DNA of 64,000 nucleotides. Origin: Synchiropus splendidus. Lineage: Eukaryota; Chordata; Actinopteri; Syngnathiformes; Callionymidae. Below, piece by piece: positions 34,898-45,966 of this stretch. The stretch spans positions 19,664,001 through 19,728,000 of the forward strand of contig NC_071347.1 in NCBI RefSeq assembly GCF_027744825.2, given 5' to 3'. Made by a program: the position numbers and the translations under genes. The notes below the pieces were generated by a model. It did not search any database and had not been told where the DNA came from. It was given only the letters and a program-made list of their open reading frames with translations. Positions within the stretch are counted from its first letter, which is position 1, and every line of letters starts with the position of its first letter.

Positions 34898-37800
34898 TCA
34901 GTTGCTGGAGGCGGCGGCGTCCTTGCTGCTCTTCTTGCTTCCCTCCTTGCGGTTCATGCTTCCGTTCACCAGGCTCTCGCCGGCCGGACGCTGGCCGGGC
35001 CTCCGGGTGCCCACCAGCGAGGGGTTCCTCACCAGGGTGTAGAGCAGCTGCCAGTGGCCGCGGGCCCTCTTGGCACTGCTCACTCTGCCCGGCTTCCTGT
35101 CCTGCTGCACCAGCTGGATCCCTGGGGAGACACGGACACCTGTGAGAGGCGCAGCACCCCCCACCCTCACGGGAGCCACTGGATACAGGGGCGATGACAA
35201 TAGAAAGCAATCACGCGCTAATCTGCCGAGCGTGGAGGCAGCAGATTCAGATTCATTCTCTGCAAAGCCCTCGGCGACATGAATATGAAACAAGCAATTA
35301 GCACAGCTCATCTGTGTAATCTGCGGAGCACAACATTCCTCATGTGTCCGTCCCAACACTGTCCCAGTGAGGGATGAGCCCAGCTGGGCCTCCACCCATC
35401 ACCAGGGTCGGCTCCCGCCTCTATGGATGGATGGTGTCTCAGACCTGCTCTTCCAGCACGACGGAGCATCTGCACACGCCACACAGGCCTCGGAACAAAC
35501 AACTGTCTCTGTATGAATCAAAGATTCCCCACTCACTTTATCAGAAGTGTCACATGACCCGGTGGCGGGACGATGTTTAGCTCGGGTCACAAAGGGGACG
35601 ACAACTCCACCAGATTTATATTAAACTCAAGGCTCAATTTCACTTTTCAATTCCTTCAACTGAGAGAGCAACAGCTCAAATTCCAAAATAGGTCAATGCG
35701 TCTGAAGTGTGCCATCTAGAGTGGAGTCACGGGTAGTGCAGGAAGAAGGCTGTGATTCATCTGAATATGTCCTTGACTTCCTCCGAGCACTCCAGTTTCC
35801 TCCCACAGTAAAGCTGCAGACGACTTAAATCTGATCAGTGTGTGAATGGCTGTTGCACCCCTCTGATCAATGCAGGGTTCCCCACCCTCTCGCCCCGAAC
35901 AGCTGGGAGAGGGTCCTCCATGTCTCCATCAACATTTCTTACTCAAACAGCAGCCTTTGTGACGTCTATACAGAGACTGTTCTGGACGGCCATCTTGAAC
36001 AGGAAACGATTTGCCGATGACTGAATTCAGAATATTTCAATAGTTAGTGCTGCGGTGGAGACAATCTAACCTGAGGCTGAGGCCTGAGTCAGGACCATGA
36101 CCAACAAGAGGCATGAATCGAAACTGACTCCAGAATAAAGAAGCTGACGTCTAATAACATAGACTCAAACATATGTTTCTTACTGGATTCGAAATGGTCG
36201 CCGTTTTTTCAAAATAGGTTAAGAACAGAAATGCTTTCTTTAGAACAAACTAGTAGTCAGCTCGGTCATTGGTCTTGGTCTCGCCTTGGTGGTCTCAACA
36301 CAACTCTGTCAACGTCTAAGTGCCAGTTCAGGATGCCCCCTGGTGGGCGTCATCATCACTACATATATAAAGCTCAATAGCTCAAACACAAAATCCACAA
36401 AAAATGATGAAACCCCAAATTTGGCTCCGACAGCACAAGCATTTTTATCTTTATATCACATATTTTTGCTTGAAACCGCCACCGTAAGCGTCTTGCCGGC
36501 GTGTGCCGGGGATCATGAGAGAAGATGATTAGTTTAAGACTGATTCGAGGGCGACAAGGAGCAGCACTGTGAATTATTCACCACCTAAACTCAATTTGCT
36601 CCTGACATATTAGATCAAAAGAGTTAAGCTTTCATTTCTCCACGCGTGCAGAGCCATCTGATTATGTCCGCCGGTGACCCGCTGCCGAATTCAGAGTCCC
36701 TCCAGAGAAATGAAAAATGCCGCCGTCGCCGGACTGAAGAGTGTGGTGTTTAGAAGCGACCGAGAAATCTAAAACACGTGTGTGTGAGAGCCTCGTATAG
36801 CTGTACCTGCGGGGACCTTTTCAGTTTGGTTCAGAGTCTCGGTGACGTTTAGCCAATTGTTTTGGATGGTTGGGTTTAGACAGAGAGGCTGGGGAAAGCA
36901 GTGAGGCAAGGTCCTCACAAAGGTAGGACTAAAAAACAGGTGTGTGTGGACTTGTGGATCCTGCCTTGTGGGGGCCAGTTCTTGACAAAACACTATCCTT
37001 GTGGGGACCTTATACCTTGGTGGGAACCATTTGACCGGACCCCACAAGGTTAAGCCTGAGGATGAAGACTTCAAAATAAGTAGTTCATTGTGGTTGAGAG
37101 TCCTGGTTAAGGTGAGCCATGTGTTTGGATGGTTGGGTTTAGAGGGGGAGGCTGGGGAGAGGGTTATGGCAATGAGAAGTCCCCACGTGTGAGTGTGTGA
37201 GGCGTGATACCGACCTTCTTCAGCGTCCCGGCTCTTGAGCACAGCAGCGTTCTCCTGCTCCACAGACTGCAGCAGGACCCCACAGAAGGCCTTCATGACG
37301 GGGTGGGACTGGCTCACCTCGATCTTCAGATAATGCGCGTAGCAGCGGTAGGCTGTGGACACACACCAGGGGAGGGAGGGGGGAAGAGGGAGGGGGGAGT
37401 CAGGGCCGGCCAAAGCAATAAACACGCACAGAAAAGCAGCTCGGCCTTGAGAATCTCACACAAAGGGACGACCATCACACTTGGGTTTGTCAGAGCTACT
37501 GCCGTCCTTGACCATAGGGTTCAGAGGTCAGGAGCCTTTGGAGGCTGAGGGCAGATCGCCAACATGAGAGTGGGCAGGGTGGGCTCCAGGTTTGAGCGGG
37601 ACATGGATCAACCTGCTCACGCCTAACTGGGCTTATGTGACAAAGACACAGGAGGAGAAGGACTAAACCAGGCATATAAACGTGGCCGGTGGGTGCCGGA
37701 GGTCACCTGGGTCAAACGACTCCACGTTCCTGTTCAGCAGACTGATGTCCATCCGTCCCATGTGGATGATGTTGAAGATGGCGGTGACGACCAGGCGCCA

Positions 37801-38888
37801 GAGTGCCAGCAGAACCCCGATCAGAACATTGACTGGAAACAGCAGGTAAGTCAGCAGGAACAGACTCCCCCTGTGACACACAAGGGCATTAATCTCACAC
37901 AGGCCTCGGCCGGCCGCAGCTACACACACAGGCGTCACCTGTTGTCAAGGTCGCGAGTTGCAGCTGTTTTCCGTATGAAGCAGAATCTGGCAGTGATGTG
38001 TTGAATCAGAACCGCCAAGATAACCATCAGCCAGAAAGGCCTGGAGAAGGGCTCGTGTTAGAGGAGCAGAACCGAGAGCCAACTTGAGCGGGACGATGCT
38101 CACCACATGCTCCACATCATCTGAAACAGGAACAGGTTCTGACCCTGCGTGATGGGGATGATGACCAGGAAGACCACCACCAGGAGGCCCAGGAAGAAGA
38201 CGATGACCTGCATGATCACGCCTGAAAGACAAACCTCCGGCTGAACATTCCTCACTCACGCCAGTGAAAACAGAAAAATTCAAAGATTAAAAGACCTTTT
38301 TTTTTATCATGATTAACTTAGACATGATCATGACAACATGATATTTAGGTGAGCAAACAGTTTGTGTCTGATGTGATACAACATGAGTTTTATCATACAA
38401 ATACACTGCTTCTTCTCTCACCTCTTGCTAACTTTTTGCACTTTTTGCTGAGCAGATATCAACATTTTCTTCTTTATGTTGTATGAAGAATATAACGTAA
38501 CATAATCGTACTTTATAGATCAAAATAACAAATGTGTCAGAAATGTACTTTTATTCACATGCAAGACAGAGACCATTTAATTTATTTTCTATTGTCTTCA
38601 TCCATTTCATTTATTTCCAAAAATGTGTCAATTATGGAAAATGTATGGTCATTTACTTGCTGTCTGTAATTTAAGTTTTTTCATATATATATATATATAT
38701 ATTTGAACTTAACGTTTGTTATTTTACAATATTTTAGAGATAAAATATGAGATAAATAATTGTTTTTTTATAGCGATGATTTTTTAAAATTTGAGATTCT
38801 TACAGAAAAAAGTTATTTCAAAATGAAAAAATATATATAACCATTGCTTAATTGTACATAAGAGATACATGATTCATTTTATCTAGAA

Positions 38889-38941
<53 letters not shown>

Positions 38942-41900
38942 CATACACACACAATATAATAATATTTTTAACGTTATTTTTTTAGTCACACTGATCATAT
39001 ACAATACATCAGATATCATGGCGGTCATGGTGGACAACACAAGGCCTCACTGATGCAGACGTGGGCCGCGGTGAAGCTGGTGTAGCTCATCCAGCAGACC
39101 AGCGCCGGCCGGGAAGCTCGGATGCTTCTCTGGCAGTTGTACACGTTGTAGATGTCTCCTCTGTACAGCCCTTTGAGGTTCGACCTGCAGCCAGACAGAG
39201 CTGTTGTCACAATCTCAACCGGAGGGAAATTAAATGGAGCAATAAAAATCCGACGCAGAAATCCATTTGTGAAACGGTCGTCTATGCTAATAGCAGATTT
39301 TCTTTCCTTATCTACATAACCGTTTCAGACTAACTGCTGTCGTCCGACGGGAAGATGATGACTCTATTATGCAGCGTTGAGTGAGCAATTACCCGCTAAT
39401 GGGCGGACCAGAATTCAGAGCGCACCCGGGGCTCCGGGAGACACGTGGGACCCGAGCAGCGGGATTGTGCTCACCTGTGCAGAACCATGGAGCGCATGAA
39501 CATGGCCAGGTTGACCAGCGCCGACAGAGTCACGGCTGAGATGAAACACACTGAGGGAGAGAAACTCCAGGGTCACAAACAGGACCACGTCGACTCTGAG
39601 GCTTCTGCTTCGCTCACCTTCCACGCTCCAGATGTAATGCACCACCAGTCGGACCACCTCCTGGCGGTCATGTGACAGCGTGATTCTGAAACTCGCTAAA
39701 ACGTTGGCGATGTCCTCGTTCACGCCCAGGCGGATGTACTGGAGCTCTGGCACCACAATGAGGATGAAGAGCAGCGCCACCTGAGGGACCAGCAGAGTGG
39801 GGACAAGGTCAGGAGGCTCATACCTCCCCCTTCCTCCCTAAACCTATCATCAGATCCAAATTCAGTTGCCTTGTTCAAATTCTTCAATGACATGGACAGT
39901 AACCAGCCTACAAAAAATAGGTTCTTCTGAGGTCTATCCAGGTCCTACTAGTGTTGGACTCCGCCCTCCAGTATGGGACAGTGGAGCCCAGAGCAGATAC
40001 TCAGAAGCTCTTTCCTCAAGTGGAGGAGCTCAAGTATCTAATTCGATGATGGAACTCCTTCAGTACTGTGGTCATAAAGAGGGAGCCTCCTCAGTAATGC
40101 CATGTTCCTATGTTCACCTATGGTCCAGAGGTTTAGCAGTAGGTAGGGACCTAGTGGCGTGACATGGATTCATCCTGGAAGAGGTCACTGTAGAACACTT
40201 CGACTCTGAAAGAGGTGAGTTGAGGAAGTGATAGGTGTCGTGCTATGGTCCGGAGTCAGGACCTGTTGGAACACGTGGGCAGCTGTAGGAGGATAAGAAA
40301 GACTGGGCCTCTTAGCTGGGACTGCTGCCCCTGCGACCCAATCTCAGACACATGGAAGAGATGGGGCTGAAGGATGGATGACTGGAGACGATAAAGTGCT
40401 TGAAGAATCACGTCTAACTCTTTGGATTCTCTGACCCTGGTTGAACGTAGTTTGAGTGACGGTCGGTCACCTGGTAGACGACGATGAACGACACCACCCC
40501 AGATATGGCCAGCTTCAGTGGAAACCGAAACGCTGAGGGAAAATAAAAACGTTAAAAACCTGAAACCGTACGAAAGAAGAGTGAAACGTTTACCATCTTC
40601 TGGAGTGTAAACGTAGGACATCACGGCATCCTTGACTCGCTGAAGGACGCTTGGCGACTCTGAAGCGCTGTGGAGAGGCAGCCACACTCACACACACACC
40701 CTGGGGTCTGACCAAAGCGTTGCTCGCTCACCTGGCCGAGGCGGACTTCTTCTTCTTGAAAATGGACTTAACGTATTCCTTGTAGTAGCTGCAGCGCAGA
40801 TCCTGTACGGAGCACACTCTGGACTTAATGATGATGCACGACACTTCATATGTGACGGGTGCTAAAGGTGAGCATGGCGGGGGGGCAGAGGGGGGTGACA
40901 CTGGCCCCAGCTGGGATTAGCATGAATAAACACTGCATTGTGTTGCCACGGCGCAACCTTGTCATAATCTGATCAAGAGCATAACCTAAACCAATTACAT
41001 CAAATCTACTTAAAATGATTAGCCCGCTGGCATCCCAGGCAGCTTGCACATTTTCCTACAGCCGGGACCCGGGGGCCTGCTAAGCCTCTTCTGATGGAGC
41101 GCAAGTTGCAAACTCAATGAAAAGAAAGGTGCATCTGGGCGTGTTTGAAGCGGCTGCGGCTTCTCCCGGAAGCTCACCTCTGTGACGCTGCTGCCGCTGC
41201 TGCCGGCGCTGTTGAGGCCTTTGAAGAGGAGGAGCGGATACTGGAAGCTGAGGAAGGCCAAGCAGGCGATTTGTGGCAAACTGGAGAGGAGGACGAAGTG
41301 TTTGTGGACCTGAGAGGAAGCAGAGCAAAGCCAGCTAATACAGGAGCTTTCAATCGTGTCGGGATATTCTGACACAGTAAGATCAACTGAGACCATGATT
41401 GAGACCGGTCAACAGTGGAACAACCTGCGGTGACTCCAAGGGCTGTTTGTCTTCTGCACCACTGCTGCACAGAGCGTTGTCTTTGCTAAGGCTGTGTCCC
41501 ATCTCTCACCCTAACACCAGCACTTGGTTCTGAGCACCCTCCACTATGAAGTGCCCTCCAATGACCAGGTGAAGTGATTGACGTCCCTAAGACTTGGGAC
41601 AACACTTCATGACCTCACGCGTAAAGACAACGTGTCATTGGCTGCCCTGCTGTGTTTTGTTTCCTGCATATAGAGTGTTTTGGAAATGCCATCTTCAGCT
41701 TTTTTACAACCTCTTGCATCAGCGCCGATAATCTCACTTGGTTTGGTGAACCAAGAAGAAGAAATAGCTGTGTGAGAAACTTGTCCCACACGCCCTCATT
41801 GTTTTGACATGTTACTGACTGACTTTACCAGTTTCCTTTCTTTGATGAACTTGTTGCTTTTTATCAAAATATACTAAGCTCTTTCAGGTGCCAAAATATT

Positions 41901-44900
41901 CCATATATATTTCAACATATTTGTTTAGTTTTTGGAGATAGAACCATGAAATAAATGACATGAAATTCTGTTGCTCCATCTGGACAAATAAAATAGAAAT
42001 ATGAGCTTCATGAACAATCAAAAGTTTTATTTTTAATAAAATAAAAGTGACAATAAAATGTGTAATAAAAGTTTTTTTTAATAAGTTAATGTCAAGCTGA
42101 ATTTAAAAAAATTAAACCCGGCAGCACCTGACTTCACCAACTTCGGTCAGCTTTTCTGACTCTGAGCAAGTGGAGTTAAACTCAACAGAGCTCTCAGGCC
42201 TGTCAATGAACCAGTGAGAGTGATTTGAAATATTCTCATGTCACCAAAATATACAATTCTCTGCCACGTCAATACAACTTTGATTGATATTTAAGAGGTC
42301 CAATACCACAGACCTTCTTCCTTTTTTAATAAGCACAATAATAATACTAATAATTCAAAGCATCACTGCATCAGAAATGTTCATTACAGAAATATGTCCC
42401 AGCATTTCATCGAGTTTCTTAATAAATGATTTTACAGTTTTATCATCATGACAACATTCTACTTTTATCCACATAGATATACACTGAGCTCTGCTAACAT
42501 CCTGCTACTGAGCTGATCTCTTCCCAAAATACTTTCATTCATTCTGCACAAAAACACAAGTCAACGCTATGATCATGATGTTGGTACCTGATCAGTTTTG
42601 GGGCAGTCGATTTTTTGCCAGACCAGAACTCCAAAGTGCGTCCAGGACAGCAGGCTGCCCAGCACATAGCCGACTTTGTTATGCAGCGTTCCGCACGCCA
42701 GGAGGGGATAGTAGAGCGCAGGGTAGTAGAAGACCCCGAGAATCATCCAGTTCTCTGCGACGACAACACATATTCACACTTACACAAACCTTTCAAAAGG
42801 CCCAGCTACGTGAGAGCAACTGGCCCGTCCAATACAGGACAAACACTCACACACAATATCCAATATCATAAAGATCATCCATTGGACCTCATGTCATTCC
42901 AGCAATGTGTTAAATCACAGACAAGCTTTCTGTTGCAGACTAGAAAACGTCCTTCTGGACTTCAAAGGCTGCTCACCAAGTCAATCACCTGGGCATTTAT
43001 TCATGTCGATACGAGTCACGCAGTGTTAAAACAAATGATATAGTCAGTCAAAAGTTCATGAAATGAGTGGTTTCTGAGAGTGTGGAAGTGGCTCACGTTT
43101 GCTCTCCACCTCAGCTGTGAAGGGAAGGGGGCTCCGGGACAGGACCAGGCCACAGAGTTTGCACATGAGCACTCCAAACACAGCCACTGCCAGACCCTTG
43201 TGCTGCGTGTGATCCAGGAAGTTGACCGGACTGTGAAATCAAGTGTGCAGGTATTTAGAGTCCACGTGTGAGCGCCCTCGCGTACGCTTGAAATCGGAAT
43301 CCCTGTTTGCTTTGTCAGAGCCGCTTTGATCATGCGATCGTGATGGAGGAGGAAAGTGGTTGAAATGCAGTTGAATGTTTCTCTATGATTCTATTGAATT
43401 TACATTATATAAGGTTGATGTCAGACTGACATGCCTGAATCACCTCACTACTGAGGTGCCCATTCCCCACGATTCATCTGACAGAGTTGACCATCAGTAC
43501 TCAATCTTCGGCAGTTCAACTTAGCACATTCATCGCCTCCCTAGACGTCCCACACTCATGTCTCAAGGCCAGCGTCCAACATGAGCATCCCTCTATTCAG
43601 CATCAAGACGCCACTTCCTGGTTGGTTAAGCAGCAAGTCAAGTGAAATGTCTCTTTTGTGCCGTGATGTGTGTGGCTGCTAAACTGCGCCGACGAGTCAC
43701 ATGTGACCTCGAAACTATGACCAATGAAATGAAAGCTTATACGTTTAGCCAGTCGCTCCACTTTTGCTTCCTCAATATTGACAAAGATGGCATTTTTATG
43801 AGGTGATTACGATATAAAAATAGTCATTGATTCATGAATTTATTCTAGGAATGAAATGACACTGAATGCAGGTGAAATATAACAATTGAATTTCTTCATA
43901 ATAAATAATAAAAATGTAGCTGATCCTGTCTTCCATCTTTTATTTTATGGTTTTTTTTTTTAGAATTGTGAGGATTATTTTGTTTAGAAATGAACAATGA
44001 TTCTCCTGAGCTATCAACATGTCTTCATGATTCAATGTAGTTTTGGGGGGAAAAGTAATGTCTCTCTACCTGAGCAGACTGAGGAGCCCTCTCTGTCGGT
44101 CTCCTGGCTTGGAGCGTCTGGCGAGGATGGCGAGGATCATCAAGATGACAAGCTGAAAGGGAAGACACATCCGTCAGCCTGTGCGGACTTCAAATACACG
44201 TCATTAGTTCTGCTTAATTTGAGGTCTGAAAGGAAAATCATCCGTCAGGATCAGTTGACCAGGGAGGCCTCAGTGACCCTGGTGACCTGCCACACATTTA
44301 GGAAGTCAGGGAGTCACCCCATGAGAGGGGAACTCTACAAGCAGCGCAGGATTCTTCGTGTGTCCTTCTTCTTAGGAGCGTGATTCTCTAGGAACAGTGA
44401 AGGGAAACGTCTTTTCCCAGTCATCCGAGCACAGATATGAATCAGAAAACGTCAATGTCCAAGTGTGACATGCTCACGTGTGGGCAGTGCAGCCATAAGG
44501 CAAAATAAAGTGGGCGGACTCACTGATATTGCACTGATGCATATGTGGTAGAGCCTGTCGTCAGCCGTGGGGTCACAGGGTGGAATTCTTCTAAAAACAG
44601 GAACAAAAACATTCACACATGAGTAAAACCATCACAACATAAGGCTTTCCAGTGAGTGAGTATGGACCTCAATAAACCTCTCACACGTCACTGTCAGGAT
44701 CATTGGAGACTGGAATCTTTGAAGCCCAAATCCCGCTGCGCAGATTTGCATGTAAACCGATTGGTATTAGCCCAACAAAACAACAAGTGCTATGTTCATG
44801 TTCCTGTACCAGGAAGGCCGGGTCATGAGGTAGTCATTATTGACATAAAATTGTGAAAAATGTCTTCTTGTAGCGATGAATATTATTTCTAAACTTTCTA

Positions 44901-45966
44901 TAGATTAAAATGTAGTGATATGTCAGATGGCAAATCTAGGAAGAACTGGTTTTCAGTGAAGTAAAGAAATGCAAATCTGTAAAAACAGATTACTACATTG
45001 CAAACAAATAAAAATAATGTATAGGAACAATGAACTAAAACATTATTTAGAAGTAATAAAGGCAAGAACAGTATGATTAAAAAGATAAAAAATAAATCAA
45101 TCAGAAAACAGTGTAAAAATCATTACACCAATTTTGTCTAATGTCATTTTGAGTCATGTACTATTATTTATGTCACTACTAATAATGTGCATATTTTATT
45201 TTTTATTTTTAAGCATTGTTTTGGTAAATTATTTTATTATCAGACTGTAGGTATATTTTGTAAATACAAACAAAAAATTTTTAAGAGTTGTTTCATTCAT
45301 TCTTATATTTTTTTAAACCTTGCCTCAGTGTTATCACTTTTTTTTCCTTGTCTTTGGCTTCATAATTTCAATTTCATAAAGTCACTGAAACTAACTTTAT
45401 TTATCAATATAGATTATATTTACATATTTTATCTATGGTATTTGTCAACAGCCTGTTTTGTTATTTGTCTTTATTTTATTCTACATTTTTCCGTTTTCTT
45501 TTACTTTCCTTACAGTATTTTCTACTCCATCTCTGACTGTGTTTTGACCTACTAACATGTTATTTTAGACTTGCTTTACCCAGTTTATGTAGCTGGATTA
45601 AACACTATTACGCGAAAAGAGTTTGGGTATTTGTGCCATGAAAGATGGTTTTCATCAAAAATATTCATTCATTCATTTTCAGACATATATTGCTTTTGCA
45701 GTTTTAGTGCGAGTCACTATCACTGTACAGTTTCTGGAAAAAATAAAACACAATGTCCCAGTGCAATCTGAAATCTTGGCACAGTGAAAGATAAAAGTTT
45801 GACGCAGAAGTGTCTGGCAGTCTGACATAACACTGCTGACGTTCCTGAAATACAGACTCAGTGAACTGAGAGCAGAAAAGTGACAAGAGCATACTTACTC
45901 CGGCTGTCTTACGGTAGGAGCAGGATAATCATGGTACTCATACTCGTATATAGCATCCATATCCAT
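34898..45966 (-). CDS. stra6: STRA6, receptor for retinol-binding protein
   Basis: Multi-pass plasma-membrane protein that takes up retinol from RBP4. Exons in transcript order: 45966-45899, 44590-44524, 44152-44070, 43230-43097, 42754-42588, 41309-41178, 40802-40732, 40667-40594, 40532-40471, 39780-39618, 39550-39475, 39184-39051, 38221-38104, 38040-37939, 37870-37707, 37352-37215, 35121-34898. They total 1977 nt, 658 residues (human 667), all in phase. The protein starts [18 protein letters not shown]. Hydrophobic helices include [82 protein letters not shown] and [19 protein letters not shown]. Characteristic stretches are [18 protein letters not shown] and [17 protein letters not shown]. 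The tail has YTLV at Tyr612, matching the STAT-docking position in mammals. Known to be retinoic-acid responsive; no clear response element was identified. Confidence 0.95.
35770..35930 (+). repeat. Dispersed teleost repeat (family A), degenerate copy
   Basis: Reads ctccgagcactccagtttcc, tcccacagtaaa, gtgtgtgaatggctgttgca and ccaccctctcgcccc, in the order of the other copies. Confidence 0.5.
36334..36348 (-). promoter_or_regulatory. CTCF-like motif
   Basis: The plus strand reads tgccccctggtgggc, whose reverse complement GCCCACCAGGGGGCA is a strong match to the CTCF core. It is in the last STRA6 intron and oriented against the sites at 15182, 29057 and 29417. Confidence 0.45.
36780..37205. 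repeat. gtggggacc/ccccacaag-type fish intronic repeat
   Basis: Contains tgcggggacc, aaggtcctcacaaaggtag, ttgtggggaccttatacctt and ccccacaaggtt, words shared by a repeat common in fish introns. It carries an internal duplication: ttttggatggttgggtttag at about 36860 and gtttggatggttgggtttag at about 37121, each followed by aggctgggga. No ORF. Class unknown. Confidence 0.6.
38222..39050 (-). other. STRA6 intron with (TA)n tracts
   Basis: An AT-rich intron with microsatellites (TA)n at 38683-38703 and 38892-38938. No other feature was recognised. Confidence 0.7.
38892..38938 (+). repeat. (TA)n microsatellite
   Basis: About 47 bp of uninterrupted alternating TA inside a STRA6 intron, followed by cacacacacaa. 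Confidence 0.9.
39781..40470 (-). other. STRA6 intron between the 40532-40471 and 39780-39618 exons
   Basis: A 690-bp intron with no recognisable repeat, RNA gene or conserved motif. The ORFs here are short. Confidence 0.55.
41310..42587 (-). other. STRA6 intron
   Basis: A 1.28-kb intron, AT-rich in its middle (41820-42120). Nothing specific was recognised. Confidence 0.55.
42755..44069 (-). other. STRA6 introns around the 43230-43097 exon
   Basis: Two introns (42755-43096 and 43231-44069) on either side of one exon. AT-rich towards 43800-44000. No mobile element or other gene recognised. Confidence 0.55.
44591..45898 (-). other. First STRA6 coding intron
   Basis: A 1.3-kb intron, strongly AT-rich at 44870-45560. 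The 122-codon frame at 45187-45555 is a product of T-rich composition (Phe/Tyr/Ile/Leu) and is not supported as a gene. Confidence 0.6.

Larger units (their letters stand above)
35122..37214 (-). other. Last STRA6 intron, rich in repeats
   Basis: A 2.1-kb intron with a family A repeat (35770-35930; related words also near 35345-35440), a CTCF-like site at 36334-36348, and a gtggggacc-type repeat at 36780-37205. No coding signal. Confidence 0.55.

Noticed and set aside
45187..45555. 122-codon hydrophobic frame in a STRA6 intron
   Set aside because: Composition of T-rich DNA; no start context, domain or splice sites.
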